From an uncultured Clostridia bacterium (GTDB taxonomy: Bacteria > Bacillota > Clostridia > Christensenellales > CAG-314): a DNA stretch of 64,000 bases. How positions within the stretch are numbered: position 1 is the stretch's first letter; each line of letters opens with the position of its first letter. Below are positions 1-9,054 of the stretch, in pieces. Under the pieces are notes generated by a model. It was not told the origin of the DNA. It saw only the letters and a list, made by a program, of their open reading frames with translations, and did no database searches. Location of the stretch: NCBI GenBank assembly GCA_947570215.1, contig CANOTO010000009.1, positions 1 through 64,000 of the forward strand. Direction: 5' to 3'. Both the position numbers and the translations under genes were made by a program.

Positions 1-315
<315 letters not shown>

Positions 316-439
316 CAAATAATACGAACAAGCCTTGAATACAATCAAACCAACGACGCTAAGCTTTGTTTTGTGTGTGCAGTTATCAATGTTCCTTTCA
401 AAATAATCGATTACATAGCGGAAACGCTTGTAAATACCA

Positions 440-556
440 TTGCGGTGATTTAGCCTTGGGGGTCCACCTGTTCTCATACCGAACACAGAAGTTAAGCCTC
501 TCGGCGCCTATGGTACTTGGCGGGGCACTGCCCGGGAGAGTAAGGTTTTGCCGCAT
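440..556 (+). rRNA. 5S ribosomal RNA
   Basis: A complete 5S rRNA is recognisable from the block GGTCCACCTG followed by CCGAACACAGAAGTTAAGCC, which is the universal loop B/C region. The terminal helix is formed by TGCGG (441-445) and CCGCA (551-555). It lies about 125 bases after the 23S gene on the same strand, so it closes the rRNA operon. Open reading frames called across it are artefacts. Confidence 0.95.
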
Positions 557-562
557 CCAATA

Positions 563-595
563 AGAGAGACATTCGTCAGAATGGCTCTCTTTTTC
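563..595 (+). terminator. Intrinsic terminator of the rRNA operon
   Basis: Bases 563-573 pair with 580-590 with one mismatch and the stem is followed by TTTTCTTT. It directly follows the 5S gene. The stretch from here to 867 holds no gene that I can support; it contains the promoter-like element at 800-830. Confidence 0.8.
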
Positions 596-799
596 TTTGT
601 AAGTAGGATATGAGAATCAGTGAGCCCCACAAGTACGCTTTGACCAAGGCTAAATATGGTGCAAAACACTGTATTGATATTTGCATTTGTTTTGCCGAAT
701 AAATCTCACCTAAAAGGCGGGTTTCGTTGATTATTTTACATTTTGATGGTAAAATAGCGAATTTTTTTCAGTTTGTTTTCATATTTTATATCGATATGC

Positions 800-830
800 T
801 TGACTTGTACGGGGGGGGGTATGATATACT
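800..830 (+). promoter_or_regulatory. Promoter-like element with a G9 spacer tract
   Basis: TTGACT (800-805) is followed by TGTAC, nine Gs (811-819) and TATGATATACT. Candidate -10 hexamers are TATGAT (820-825, spacer 14) and TATACT (825-830, spacer 19). Neither is at the optimal 17 with nine Gs, so the tract length would set promoter strength. The core GTAC-G9-TAT recurs at 32790-32805. The next gene is the small membrane protein at 868. Confidence 0.6.
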
Positions 831-867
831 ATTTATATCCTATATTTAATACAAAAGGAGAAAAACA

Positions 868-1104
868 ATGAAAACAGTAGCTAAGGTGTTTATTATCATC
901 GGTATGGTAGTCGGAGCTATCGGCATTCTGCCCCTTATCTTCGGCGGAATTACTCTTTCCAAAATGAAGACGGCTACCAGCAAGGAAGACGTAAAGGTTT
1001 GGGGTATCTTGGATATCTTCTTCTGCAGCATGATCGGCGGCATTTTGCTGCTTTGCTGCAAAGACGAAGACTTCGCTCCTGCGACTTCGGAATCCGCAGA
1101 ATAA
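868..1104 (+). CDS. Small membrane protein, unknown function
   Basis: This 78-residue protein has two hydrophobic segments, roughly residues 4-30 and 46-63, joined by a short polar loop with several Lys and Thr residues, and it ends in an acidic tail. A good ribosome site, AAAGGAG, lies 8 bases before the ATG. It is a monocistronic unit between the G9 promoter-like element upstream and a strong terminator downstream. I do not recognise a named family; the two-helix hairpin with a Gly-rich first helix is common among small Firmicute inner-membrane proteins. Its expression may be variable if the G9 tract slips. Confidence 0.75.
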   Translation: MKTVAKVFIIIGMVVGAIGILPLIFGGITLSKMKTATSKEDVKVWGILDIFFCSMIGGILLLCCKDEDFAPATSESAE

Positions 1105-1118
1105 TAACGGTAAAGAAA

Positions 1119-1154
1119 AAAACTTCGACGGTTTTTATCGCCGAAGTTTTTTTA
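1119..1154 (+). terminator. Intrinsic terminator after the 868 gene
   Basis: AACTTCG (1121-1127) pairs with CGAAGTT (1142-1148), extended inward over one mismatch, and is followed by a run of Ts. Confidence 0.85.
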
Positions 1155-1321
1155 TTGTCTGTTTTCGGAATAAAAATTGCCGAGCGCGTGTTAAGAACCC
1201 ATTTTTATTTTACGTATTGGTGTTGACAGTTTCGAACATATAAATTATCATAGATACGCAGAGCGCGCAGTGCGTTCGATTATTTTTACGTTTGCCTGCA
1301 AGCGGCAAAAGGAGAAAGACT

Positions 1322-1765
1322 ATGCTTGGTGTTAAGGAAAAGAAAATAGTAGCTTTGGCGGCGCTCGCCATTACGCTCACTTCGCTCATTATCGCGGTTG
1401 CTAACGGATTTTTAACGACAATTTATTTCATTATCAGCAGTAAAGTTCCGTTGACGTATATTGAGAATCTTTTTATCGCAATGACCGGCATTGCATTCGT
1501 AACGGTGTTTTTATTAGTTAAAAATAAAAAAACGTTGGCGTGTTCTTTGATACTAGGCGGTATTGCGTTCGTTCATATCGTATTTTGCTTAATAATGATG
1601 TTGGCGCATAGCTACAGCGATGCCGTCTGGATTAACTCATTATTGTTAACGCTTGTAGTAACAGGCTCGCTGCTTTTGGTTGCACATAAATTCGCCGTAA
1701 AATACCGCGCCGCGGAAGAGCAGGAAAAGGCCGACGCCGCCGAGAATAAAGAAAGCGCGGAATAA
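1322..1765 (+). CDS. Four-helix membrane protein, unknown function
   Basis: The protein is 147 residues long with four predicted membrane segments, about residues 8-33, 42-60, 66-87 and 99-120, and a charged Glu/Lys/Ala-rich cytoplasmic tail ending in ESAE, the same four residues that end the 868 gene product. An in-frame start exists upstream at 1292, but the ATG at 1322 is preceded by AAAAGGAGAAAGACT and is preferred. The shared tail hints that the two small membrane proteins could be related in origin, which I cannot prove. The acetyltransferase gene follows after 28 bases and may be co-transcribed. Confidence 0.7.
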   Translation: MLGVKEKKIVALAALAITLTSLIIAVANGFLTTIYFIISSKVPLTYIENLFIAMTGIAFVTVFLLVKNKKTLACSLILGGIAFVHIVFCLIMMLAHSYSDAVWINSLLLTLVVTGSLLLVAHKFAVKYRAAEEQEKADAAENKESAE

Positions 1766-1793
1766 TGCCGTTTACGCGTTTTAATGCTTTGCT

Positions 1794-2330
1794 ATGGTAG
1801 AATTAAGGCGTATATGCGCAGATGAACAATTGTACGTATGGGCAGTCGAGCAGCTGTCCGTCAGTTTTCCCGCGTGCGAACGACGTGACGAAGCGGAACA
1901 GCGAGCGGTAATGGCGCATCCCGATTACCGTTTGTGCGCAATAATGGACGGCGGCGTTCCCGTAGGCGTAGTAGGGTATTTCGATACGCCCGAGTTTATT
2001 TATTTCGAAAATTTTTGCATATCTCCCGACAAGCGCAACGGCGGCTACGGCAGTCAAGCTCTGCGTCTGCTGACGATTACGGACAAGCCGTTTATTTTGG
2101 AAATAGAACCGCCCGAAGACGAGCTTACGCGCAGGCGTTTGGCGTTTTATCAGCGTAACGGAATGGTGGTGAACCCTTATCCGCACATTCAGCCGCATTA
2201 CCGCGCGGACGACACCGATCTGCCGCTCACGGTGCTGTCCTACGGCTGTCAGATAACACAGGCGCAATACGATGCCTTCCGAGCCTATTTGGACGCAAAC
2301 GTCGATGTAAAAGGACGGCAGCCAATCTAA
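1794..2330 (+). CDS. GNAT-family N-acetyltransferase
   Basis: A 178-residue protein with the GNAT fold signature. The acetyl-CoA binding motif A is visible around residues 74-90 (FENFCISPDKRNGGYGSQAL, with the R/K-x-x-G-x-G/A pattern as KRNGGYGS), and a beta strand followed by FYQRNGM near residues 117-123 matches the conserved C-terminal tyrosine region. The family transfers an acetyl group from acetyl-CoA to an amine; the substrate here is unknown. No strong ribosome site precedes the ATG, so translation may depend on the upstream gene 28 bases away. Confidence 0.8.
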   Translation: MVELRRICADEQLYVWAVEQLSVSFPACERRDEAEQRAVMAHPDYRLCAIMDGGVPVGVVGYFDTPEFIYFENFCISPDKRNGGYGSQALRLLTITDKPFILEIEPPEDELTRRRLAFYQRNGMVVNPYPHIQPHYRADDTDLPLTVLSYGCQITQAQYDAFRAYLDANVDVKGRQPI

Positions 2331-2367
2331 AATATAGCAAATCGACCATATTCGATAAAATTGGGTA

Positions 2368-2396
2368 TTGACATTGTTGTAATAATGTGTTACTTT
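2368..2396 (+). promoter_or_regulatory. Sigma-A promoter of the 2417 gene cluster
   Basis: TTGACA (2368-2373), a 17-base spacer, then TACTTT (2391-2396). It lies about 20 bases before the ATG at 2417. Confidence 0.6.
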
Positions 2397-2416
2397 TATA
2401 AAAAAGGAGTATCGTT

Positions 2417-3415
2417 ATGAAAAAGATAGTTGTGCTCATGTTATTAGCGGCAATTGTCTGTATGCCCTGCGCGGCGTTTGCGCAGGCTTCGCAAACTTCG
2501 GAGTTCGAACGTTTCCTTGCGGAGCATAATTTGACGATACCCCAAGTATTTGCCGACGAGAGCGGCGCCGAAGATTTCTATTATTGGGTTATGGATATTC
2601 TTCGAGAAGATCCGTATCATATTTTTGCATTCGGTCATTACGATTATCAAATCTTTTCCGAACAAATTCAGCAAGCATATTTGGATGAAAATAATATCAG
2701 TTCCGTATTTAATATCAATGCAAGCGTTGATCAGCGGGATTTGTTAAAATATAACAGTTTTTATGCGGACGGTAGTCCGAATTATAATTGCTACTCATAT
2801 GCCATAGATTATACAAGCCAATGGTTAATAATTGGAACACTTAGTGGTCAACGCTGGGATCCGAAGACGGCCACCTTTGAAAGTTCTGTTAATATGCTTC
2901 GCGATGACTTAGAAGTTTTGGGCAATGATTGTATCAGTATAAACTACGATTTACCGCAAGCCAACGATATTTATAATGGTTATAATGTAATCGCTCTCAG
3001 ATTATCTCCTATTGGAGAATCAAGTACGGACTTCCATTTTATGAAGTTGGATTATTCTTTTGGCGACGTATGGAGACATAAGCCTGGCAAAACTTGTATT
3101 TTAACATATAATGATTCGCCCACTAATGATAGAATTTGGTCTTCTGAAGGAGTTGCGAAAATTGGTAACGATTATTATTATACATCATCTTCTTTGTACT
3201 ATGATTCGAAAATAGCATATATTACTTATGCTGAAACGCATATGTATTCAATAAGTTATACAGGCAATAATTATCACGGACGCGGTACCGACCAAAACAA
3301 GCATTTTTACGAATATACTAAAACTTGCAATTCTTGCGGTTATTCATATACGTATTGGCGGGCGGAACTGTGTAAGGGACCTTGTCCGCTTCAAAGGGTG
3401 GTGGAATATGTCTAA
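2417..3415 (+). CDS. Secreted protein, putative papain-like/NlpC-P60-like domain
   Basis: This 332-residue protein starts with a clear Sec signal peptide (basic MKK, hydrophobic core, cleavage likely after AFAQA near residue 24). The central region has NYNCYSYAID near residue 123, and further on DFHFMKLDYS and DVWRHKPG. A Cys at the start of a helix followed by a His in a beta strand is the arrangement of papain-like and NlpC/P60-like hydrolases, so a secreted peptidase or amidase role is possible but not proven. The C-terminal 60 residues contain CNSCGYSYTY...CKGPC, a likely zinc knuckle. Its stop overlaps the start of the next gene by 8 bases, so the three genes 2417-4244 form an operon, with the secreted protein made alongside two membrane proteins. 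Ribosome site AAAAAGGAG. Confidence 0.7.
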   Translation: MKKIVVLMLLAAIVCMPCAAFAQASQTSEFERFLAEHNLTIPQVFADESGAEDFYYWVMDILREDPYHIFAFGHYDYQIFSEQIQQAYLDENNISSVFNINASVDQRDLLKYNSFYADGSPNYNCYSYAIDYTSQWLIIGTLSGQRWDPKTATFESSVNMLRDDLEVLGNDCISINYDLPQANDIYNGYNVIALRLSPIGESSTDFHFMKLDYSFGDVWRHKPGKTCILTYNDSPTNDRIWSSEGVAKIGNDYYYTSSSLYYDSKIAYITYAETHMYSISYTGNNYHGRGTDQNKHFYEYTKTCNSCGYSYTYWRAELCKGPCPLQRVVEYV

Positions 3416-3797
3416 AAGATATCTTGTATTCAGCATAATTTGTTGGGTTATAATGCTAATAACCATGGTTTGCTGGATAGTAACTTACTACGGATTGTTT
3501 TCGATGAACTTGCAGCAATCTATGTGGTATATTGGGTTTTACAGAATAGAGATATATAACGGTTGGTATGTGAGTGATATCGTTACACAGTTGTCCCAAA
3601 GCTTTGAACGCGTTTTAAGCTCTGAGATGGTTCATCCCGAATATTTGTTGAGTTATTTTAATTTCGGTGCATTTGACAACCAAGTGCGTACTTCGCTGAC
3701 ATTATTCCATTTAGGCTACGCGCTAATTACTGCGTTATCGTTGGCGGGCGGTGTTGTGTTTACAGTATTGCTTGCCAAGAAAAAGAAAACTCAATAA
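3408..3797 (+). CDS. Two-helix membrane protein, paralogue A
   Basis: The protein has 129 residues. There is one membrane helix near residues 6-30 and a second near 100-122, with about 70 residues between them that should lie outside the cell, and a Lys-rich end. The start overlaps the stop of the secreted protein gene by 8 bases, a sign of translational coupling. It is a close paralogue of the next gene in both helices (MSKRY...WIVTY and LFHLGYALITALSLAGG) but not in the loop. Function unknown. Because it is made with a putative secreted hydrolase, roles in its retention, sensing or self-protection are possible; that is inference only. Confidence 0.75.
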   Translation: MSKRYLVFSIICWVIMLITMVCWIVTYYGLFSMNLQQSMWYIGFYRIEIYNGWYVSDIVTQLSQSFERVLSSEMVHPEYLLSYFNFGAFDNQVRTSLTLFHLGYALITALSLAGGVVFTVLLAKKKKTQ

Positions 3798-3842
3798 CAT
3801 TGCGAGTGTGTATTTGTCCGATACAAAGGGGCGGTATAGAAT

Positions 3843-4244
3843 ATGTCTAAAAGATATTTTGTATTAAGTATCATTTGTTGGGTTGTATTGCTTATAACCG
3901 TAGTTTGTTGGATAGTTACATACTTCGGATTATTTTCGATGAATCAAAAGCAGACGATGTCATATGTTGTCTTTTTCAATATTAACTCACCATTATTGGA
4001 CGGCGCAAGATTGTCGGAATTACCAGACGTATTTAACGAGCATTTTGTTAAAGCGGCGGACGGTACCTTTATCAACGTTTATGGGTGGGACGCTTACGGA
4101 AAATTGAACGAGCAACTTGTTAAATCAATATCGTTATTCCACTTGGGCTACGCGCTAATTACTGCGTTATCGTTGGCGGGCGGAATTGCCTTTACTGTAT
4201 TGCTTGTCAATAAAAGAAAATCGAAAAGCCTGTCCAATTATTAA
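3843..4244 (+). CDS. Two-helix membrane protein, paralogue B
   Basis: The protein has 133 residues and the same layout as the preceding gene: helix at about residues 6-30, an extracytoplasmic loop of about 75 residues, and a helix near 102-124. The first 33 residues differ from paralogue A at only a few positions and the segment LFHLGYALITALSLAGG is identical, while the loop is essentially unrelated. The pair therefore arose by tandem duplication followed by divergence or replacement of the outer loop. Ribosome site CAAAGGGGCGG upstream. Function unknown. Confidence 0.75.
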   Translation: MSKRYFVLSIICWVVLLITVVCWIVTYFGLFSMNQKQTMSYVVFFNINSPLLDGARLSELPDVFNEHFVKAADGTFINVYGWDAYGKLNEQLVKSISLFHLGYALITALSLAGGIAFTVLLVNKRKSKSLSNY

Positions 4245-4313
4245 CAAGCTAAGCGGTGCAAGATTAACTTTAATTACCTTTATGCAAAATTCGAACAGTT
4301 GACTATAATAAAC

Positions 4314-4350
4314 AAGCGGACGAAATAATTTTCGTCCGCTTTGGTTTTGC
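4314..4350 (+). terminator. Intrinsic terminator after the 2417-4244 operon
   Basis: AAGCGGACGAAA (4314-4325) pairs with TTTTCGTCCGCTT (4330-4342), followed by a T-rich stretch. The remaining sequence up to 4648 is the AT-rich rpoB promoter and leader, with no gene that I can see. Confidence 0.85.
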
Positions 4351-4411
4351 AGTTTTCAAAAGTGAAAAAATATTTTTTAATTTATTTTTTGATTTCGAAA
4401 TCGTTTTGTCT

Positions 4412-4440
4412 TTGACTATTGACAGGCAAAGTGGTAGTAT
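4412..4440 (+). promoter_or_regulatory. Probable rpoB promoter
   Basis: TTGACT (4412-4417), 17-base spacer, TAGTAT (4435-4440). A second TTGACA at 4419-4424 has no well-placed -10. The leader would be about 200 bases long, which leaves room for regulation of rpoBC independent of rplJL. Confidence 0.5.
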
Positions 4441-4648
4441 ATATTCGTATACTTTTGCCCATAGGGGAGATTTTGCGCTTTTTTGCGGAAAAATAACGGA
4501 TTTATAACGTTTTTTCGGCGAAAAAAGATTGCGAAAACAATTTTTTATGGGAAGTTTGCCTTGTGTTATTGACAAAATACCACATTACAAGCGACTTTGC
4601 AACAATTTACGCCAATTTTATCGAAAAAATTTTTTAGGAGTTTTGTCA

Positions 4649-7600
4649 ATGCCACAAGACATCAAAACCGTTAAATACGGTAACCACGAAAGAAAATCTT
4701 TTTCCAAAACCAGAGAAGTGCTTCCGTTGCCTAACCTTATCGAAGTGCAAAAGTCAAGCTACAAAACCTTTATCGACCAAGGTATACGCGAAGTATTCGA
4801 AGACTTTTCGCCTATCGAAGATTTCGCCGGACATTTCCGCTTGGAGTTTTTGGATCACAGATTAGACGCTTCGCCCAAGTACTCCGAAGCGGAATGCCGT
4901 TTGCGCGACGCTACGTACGCAAGCCCGCTGCGTTTGACGGTACGTCTTACCAACAAGGGGACGGGCGAGTTCGTCGACCAGGAAGTATTTATGGGCGACT
5001 TCCCGCTTATGACGGAAACGGGCAGCTTCATTATCAACGGCGCGGAACGCGTAATCGTATCCCAGCTCGTACGTTCGCCGGGAGTTTATTGCGAATCGAC
5101 GTTGGACAAGAACGGCAAGCCCGTTTACAACACGACGGCGATGCCCAGCCGCGGCGCTTGGTTGGAGTTCGAGCACGACGCCAACAACAATATCCTTTAC
5201 GTACATATCGATCGCAACCGTAAGCTGCCTGTAACGGTGCTGCTGCGCGGCGTTCTTCACGACGGAGCAAACCGCGACAGTCGTACGGGCAACGCCATAG
5301 CCGAAATTTTCGAGTATGATCCCGTGCTTGCGCTTACCTTCGTCAAGGACGACACCGCAACCGATCAGGAATCGTTGGTGGAAATATACAAGCGTTTGCG
5401 CCCCGGCGAAATTCCTACGGAGGAATCGGTTCAAAAGACGTTAAACGACCTGTTGTTCGACGCAAAACGTTACGACCTTGCTCGCGTAGGTCGCTACAAG
5501 TACAACAAGAAACTGTGCTTGGCAACCCGTATCGAAGGACTTACTCTCGGCTCGGACGTAGAAGTAAGCCTGCTTACTTTTGATAAATATACTTGCTTAA
5601 CCCGTGAGCAGGCGGAGCTTATAGCCAAGAGCGGCGTGGTTAACACAATCAAGATTCTCAACGACCGCGGCGTTACGGTAGAGATGTCCGTAAGCGACGA
5701 CGACGCTTTTTACGCTTCGGCGGTTAACGCTTACTTGGACGAGCAGGTAACAGTTCCTTACAAGCGTACTATAACAAAGGGGACGGTTCTCACCGCGTCC
5801 GACGCTTTCGACATTCAGCATAGCGGAATAAACGAGATTTATACCGACCAAGAAACGTGCTCGCTCGTGCTTAACAATACGTCGTCCAAGACTGTTCGCG
5901 ATTTCGAAAAGGCTCTGTCCGAGCATCTCGGCTGCGTAGTGATGACTTCCAAGGGCGAGCTGACAATCGGCGACGAAGTAATCGACGCAAGCGGCAGAGT
6001 GCTTGTCGAGTTGCCAAAGACTACGTATGAAGAGCGCAAAGGCGACATTTTGGTTTCCGAAGCCGCGCAAATCGCTTTTGACAACGGCTTCAATCTGTAC
6101 AAGTCAAACGCTGCGGGCGTAATAGTCATGAGCAAGGAATGTCCCAAGGTTAAGATTATCGGCAATAACGCCGTAGACGCAAAAATCTTCGCGCTGACAA
6201 TGGATACTCACAACAACGATATCGACTTTAAGGCCTGCGGACTGTACGAAGCTGTGGACGCCGACGTGCTGCGCGAGATTTTATCCGCGGGCTTGTCGAA
6301 GGACGACGTAACCGACGCGCTGAGAACGCGCAAGGACGAGCTTATAGCCAAGCACGTTACGATTGCGGATATCATCGCTACCGTCAACTATAACCTGTGT
6401 ATGAAGTACGGTGTAGGACACGCCGACGATATAGACCACTTGGGCAACCGCCGCGTACGTTCAATCGGCGAATTGCTTCAAAACCAATTCCGCATAGGTA
6501 TCTCCCGCTTGGAAAGGGTTATACGCGAAAGAATGGCAATTCAGGAACCGGGCAAGGCTACTCCGCAAACGCTTATAAACGTTCGTCCCGTATCTTCCGC
6601 CATTAAGGAATTTTTCGGCTCGTCGCAATTGTCGCAGTTTATGGATCAATCCAACCCCATTGCCGAGCTTACTCACAAGCGTAAGTTATCGGCGCTCGGT
6701 CCCGGCGGTTTGAACCGCGACCGCGCGACCTTCGAAGTCCGCGACGTTCACTACACTCACTACGGACGTATGTGTCCTATCGAAACGCCCGAAGGACAGA
6801 ATATCGGTTTGATAACGTCTCTTGCGGGATACGCCCGTATTAACGAGTACGGCTTTATAGAAGCTCCGTACAGACGCGTAGACCGTATTCACAACACCGT
6901 GACAGATACGGTAGAGTATTTGTCGGCCGACGAAGAAGACAATTACATTATCGGACAAGCTAACGAACCGTTAGACGATGACGGCTACTTCGCCAACGAA
7001 CGTATAACCTGCCGTCGCCGCGAAGAAATATTGGAATTCCCTCGTGAAAGAGTGGATTACATAGACGTTTCGCCGAGACAGCTTATTTCGGTTGCAACAA
7101 GTCTTATTCCGTTCTTGGAAAACGACGATACCAACCGCGCGCTGATGGGCAGCAACATGCAGCGTCAGGCTGTTCCCCTTATCAGTCCGGAAGCTCCTAT
7201 AGTGGCAACTGGTATCGAAGCGCGCATAGCGTATGACTCCGGCGTAATGATTATTGCCGAGCAGGCGGGAACCGTGCTTCGCGCTTCGGATAACAAGATT
7301 ATCGTTCAAAGCGACAACGGAACGCTTCAAGAGTATACTCTTAAAAAGTTTATTCGCTCCAACCAAGGAACTTGCATTAACCAAAAGATTATCGTCAAAG
7401 CGGGCGACCGCGTAGAAAAAGGTCAAGTGCTTGCCGACGGTCCCAGCACCGACGGCGGCGAATTGGCTCTCGGACGCAATATGATGATAGGCTTTATGAC
7501 TTGGGAAGGCTACAACTACGAAGACGCCGTATTGCTTTCGGAAAAGCTTGTTAAGGAAGACGCGTTTACTTCCATTCATATCGAAGAGCACGAGATAGAA

Positions 7601-9040
7601 TCCCGCGAAACCAAGCTCGGACCCGAAGAGTTTACGCGCGATATTCCCAATATCGGCGAAGACGCTTTGAAAGACCTCGACGAAAACGGTATTATCCGTA
7701 TCGGCGCGGAAGTGCATCCCGGCGACATTTTGGTAGGAAAGGTCACTCCCAAGGGAGAAACGGACGCTACCCCCGAAGAAAAACTGCTGCGCGCCATTTT
7801 CTCGGAAAAAGCCCGCGAAGTGAGAGATACTTCCTTGCGCGTTCCCAACGGCGAAGGCGGCATAGTAGTTGACGTAAAGGTGTTCACTCGCGAAAACAAG
7901 GACGAACTCGACCCAGGAGTGAGCAAGCTCGTTCGCGTGTATATTGCGCAAAAGCGTAAAATCGGCGTAGGCGACAAGATGGCAGGTCGTCACGGCAACA
8001 AGGGTGTAGTATCCCGTATTTTGCCGGAAGAAGACATGCCCTTTATGGAGGACGGTACGCCGTTGCAAATAGTATTGAACCCGTTGGGCGTTCCTTCGCG
8101 TATGAATATCGGTCAGGTGTTGGAAGTCCATTTGGGACTTATATCCAAAATGCTCGGCTGGAATATATCCACCCCCGTATTCGACGGCGCTACGGAAGAA
8201 GAAATTCACAAGCTGTTCGAGGACAACGGAATGGTAAATCCGCAAACGGGCAAGGTGGACGGCAAGGTTCGGCTTTACGACGGACGTACAGGCGAACCGT
8301 TCGAAAACAGAGTAACGGTAGGCTATATGTACTACTTAAAGCTCATTCACTTGGTAGACGACAAGATTCACGCAAGAAGTACCGGTCCGTACAGTCTTGT
8401 TACGCAGCAGCCCTTGGGCGGTAAAGCTCAATTCGGCGGACAGCGTTTCGGCGAGATGGAAGTTTGGGCGTTGGAGGCTTACGGCGCGGCAAACGTTTTG
8501 CAGGAAATTCTTACCGTCAAGTCGGACGACGTGGTAGGCAGAGTCAAAACCTACGAAGCAATTGTCAAGGGCGAGAATATTCCCGACCCCGGCATACCCG
8601 AAAGTTTCAAGGTGCTTATCAAGGAATTGCAATCGCTGGCTTTGGACGTCAAAGTTCTGTCCAAGGATAACGAAGAAATCGTCGTGCGCGATTCTACCGA
8701 CGACGAAGCGGATTACAACGAAATTATGCTTGCCGAGCAGGAAGAGCGCAAGCAGGCTATGCACGGATTCTCCGACGAAGACGAAATCAGTCTGGAATCC
8801 GTCGGCGAACACGGCGGCTTCGACGATGCCGACGACGACTTCAGTCTTGACAGTCTGTTTGACGACGGCGACGACGGTTTGGACGATTTATTCGGCGATA
8901 AGGACGGCGATAGCGAGACGGAAGACGACGGCGACGTCGATCTCGACGGCTTGGACAGCTTGCTCGACGCGTTGAACGGCGACGATGAAGACGATGAAGA
9001 CGAAGACGTCGACTTGCTCGACGACGAAGACAACGAATAA
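4649..9040 (+). CDS. rpoB: DNA-directed RNA polymerase subunit beta
   Basis: This is the RNA polymerase beta subunit, which forms one pincer of the core enzyme with beta'. The frame is open from 4529, but the ATG at 4649 follows TTAGGAG and gives the conserved start [10 protein letters not shown], so the protein has 1463 residues. The rifampicin region ([11 protein letters not shown]...[13 protein letters not shown], residues 657-687) has the usual sensitive residues. The protein is about 270 residues longer than B. subtilis RpoB. Roughly 190 extra residues lie between [11 protein letters not shown] (274-284) and [10 protein letters not shown] (593-602), and the rest is a very acidic tail (Asp/Glu-rich from about 1380). 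It is followed by rpoC after 14 bases. Here rpoB has its own promoter and is not preceded by rplL. Confidence 0.98.
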   Translation: MPQDIKTVKYGNHERKSFSKTREVLPLPNLIEVQKSSYKTFIDQGIREVFEDFSPIEDFAGHFRLEFLDHRLDASPKYSEAECRLRDATYASPLRLTVRLTNKGTGEFVDQEVFMGDFPLMTETGSFIINGAERVIVSQLVRSPGVYCESTLDKNGKPVYNTTAMPSRGAWLEFEHDANNNILYVHIDRNRKLPVTVLLRGVLHDGANRDSRTGNAIAEIFEYDPVLALTFVKDDTATDQESLVEIYKRLRPGEIPTEESVQKTLNDLLFDAKRYDLARVGRYKYNKKLCLATRIEGLTLGSDVEVSLLTFDKYTCLTREQAELIAKSGVVNTIKILNDRGVTVEMSVSDDDAFYASAVNAYLDEQVTVPYKRTITKGTVLTASDAFDIQHSGINEIYTDQETCSLVLNNTSSKTVRDFEKALSEHLGCVVMTSKGELTIGDEVIDASGRVLVELPKTTYEERKGDILVSEAAQIAFDNGFNLYKSNAAGVIVMSKECPKVKIIGNNAVDAKIFALTMDTHNNDIDFKACGLYEAVDADVLREILSAGLSKDDVTDALRTRKDELIAKHVTIADIIATVNYNLCMKYGVGHADDIDHLGNRRVRSIGELLQNQFRIGISRLERVIRERMAIQEPGKATPQTLINVRPVSSAIKEFFGSSQLSQFMDQSNPIAELTHKRKLSALGPGGLNRDRATFEVRDVHYTHYGRMCPIETPEGQNIGLITSLAGYARINEYGFIEAPYRRVDRIHNTVTDTVEYLSADEEDNYIIGQANEPLDDDGYFANERITCRRREEILEFPRERVDYIDVSPRQLISVATSLIPFLENDDTNRALMGSNMQRQAVPLISPEAPIVATGIEARIAYDSGVMIIAEQAGTVLRASDNKIIVQSDNGTLQEYTLKKFIRSNQGTCINQKIIVKAGDRVEKGQVLADGPSTDGGELALGRNMMIGFMTWEGYNYEDAVLLSEKLVKEDAFTSIHIEEHEIESRETKLGPEEFTRDIPNIGEDALKDLDENGIIRIGAEVHPGDILVGKVTPKGETDATPEEKLLRAIFSEKAREVRDTSLRVPNGEGGIVVDVKVFTRENKDELDPGVSKLVRVYIAQKRKIGVGDKMAGRHGNKGVVSRILPEEDMPFMEDGTPLQIVLNPLGVPSRMNIGQVLEVHLGLISKMLGWNISTPVFDGATEEEIHKLFEDNGMVNPQTGKVDGKVRLYDGRTGEPFENRVTVGYMYYLKLIHLVDDKIHARSTGPYSLVTQQPLGGKAQFGGQRFGEMEVWALEAYGAANVLQEILTVKSDDVVGRVKTYEAIVKGENIPDPGIPESFKVLIKELQSLALDVKVLSKDNEEIVVRDSTDDEADYNEIMLAEQEERKQAMHGFSDEDEISLESVGEHGGFDDADDDFSLDSLFDDGDDGLDDLFGDKDGDSETEDDGDVDLDGLDSLLDALNGDDEDDEDEDVDLLDDEDNE

Positions 9041-9054
9041 GGGAGGTAACGTAA

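Noticed and set aside
366..563. 65-residue ORF near the start of the window
   Set aside because: It covers the 5S rRNA and the 23S-5S spacer.
6971..8245. 424-residue antisense ORF within rpoB
   Set aside because: Shadow of the rpoB frame on the other strand without start signals or family resemblance. The same holds for the long antisense ORFs in rpoC, fusA, ileS and dnaB.
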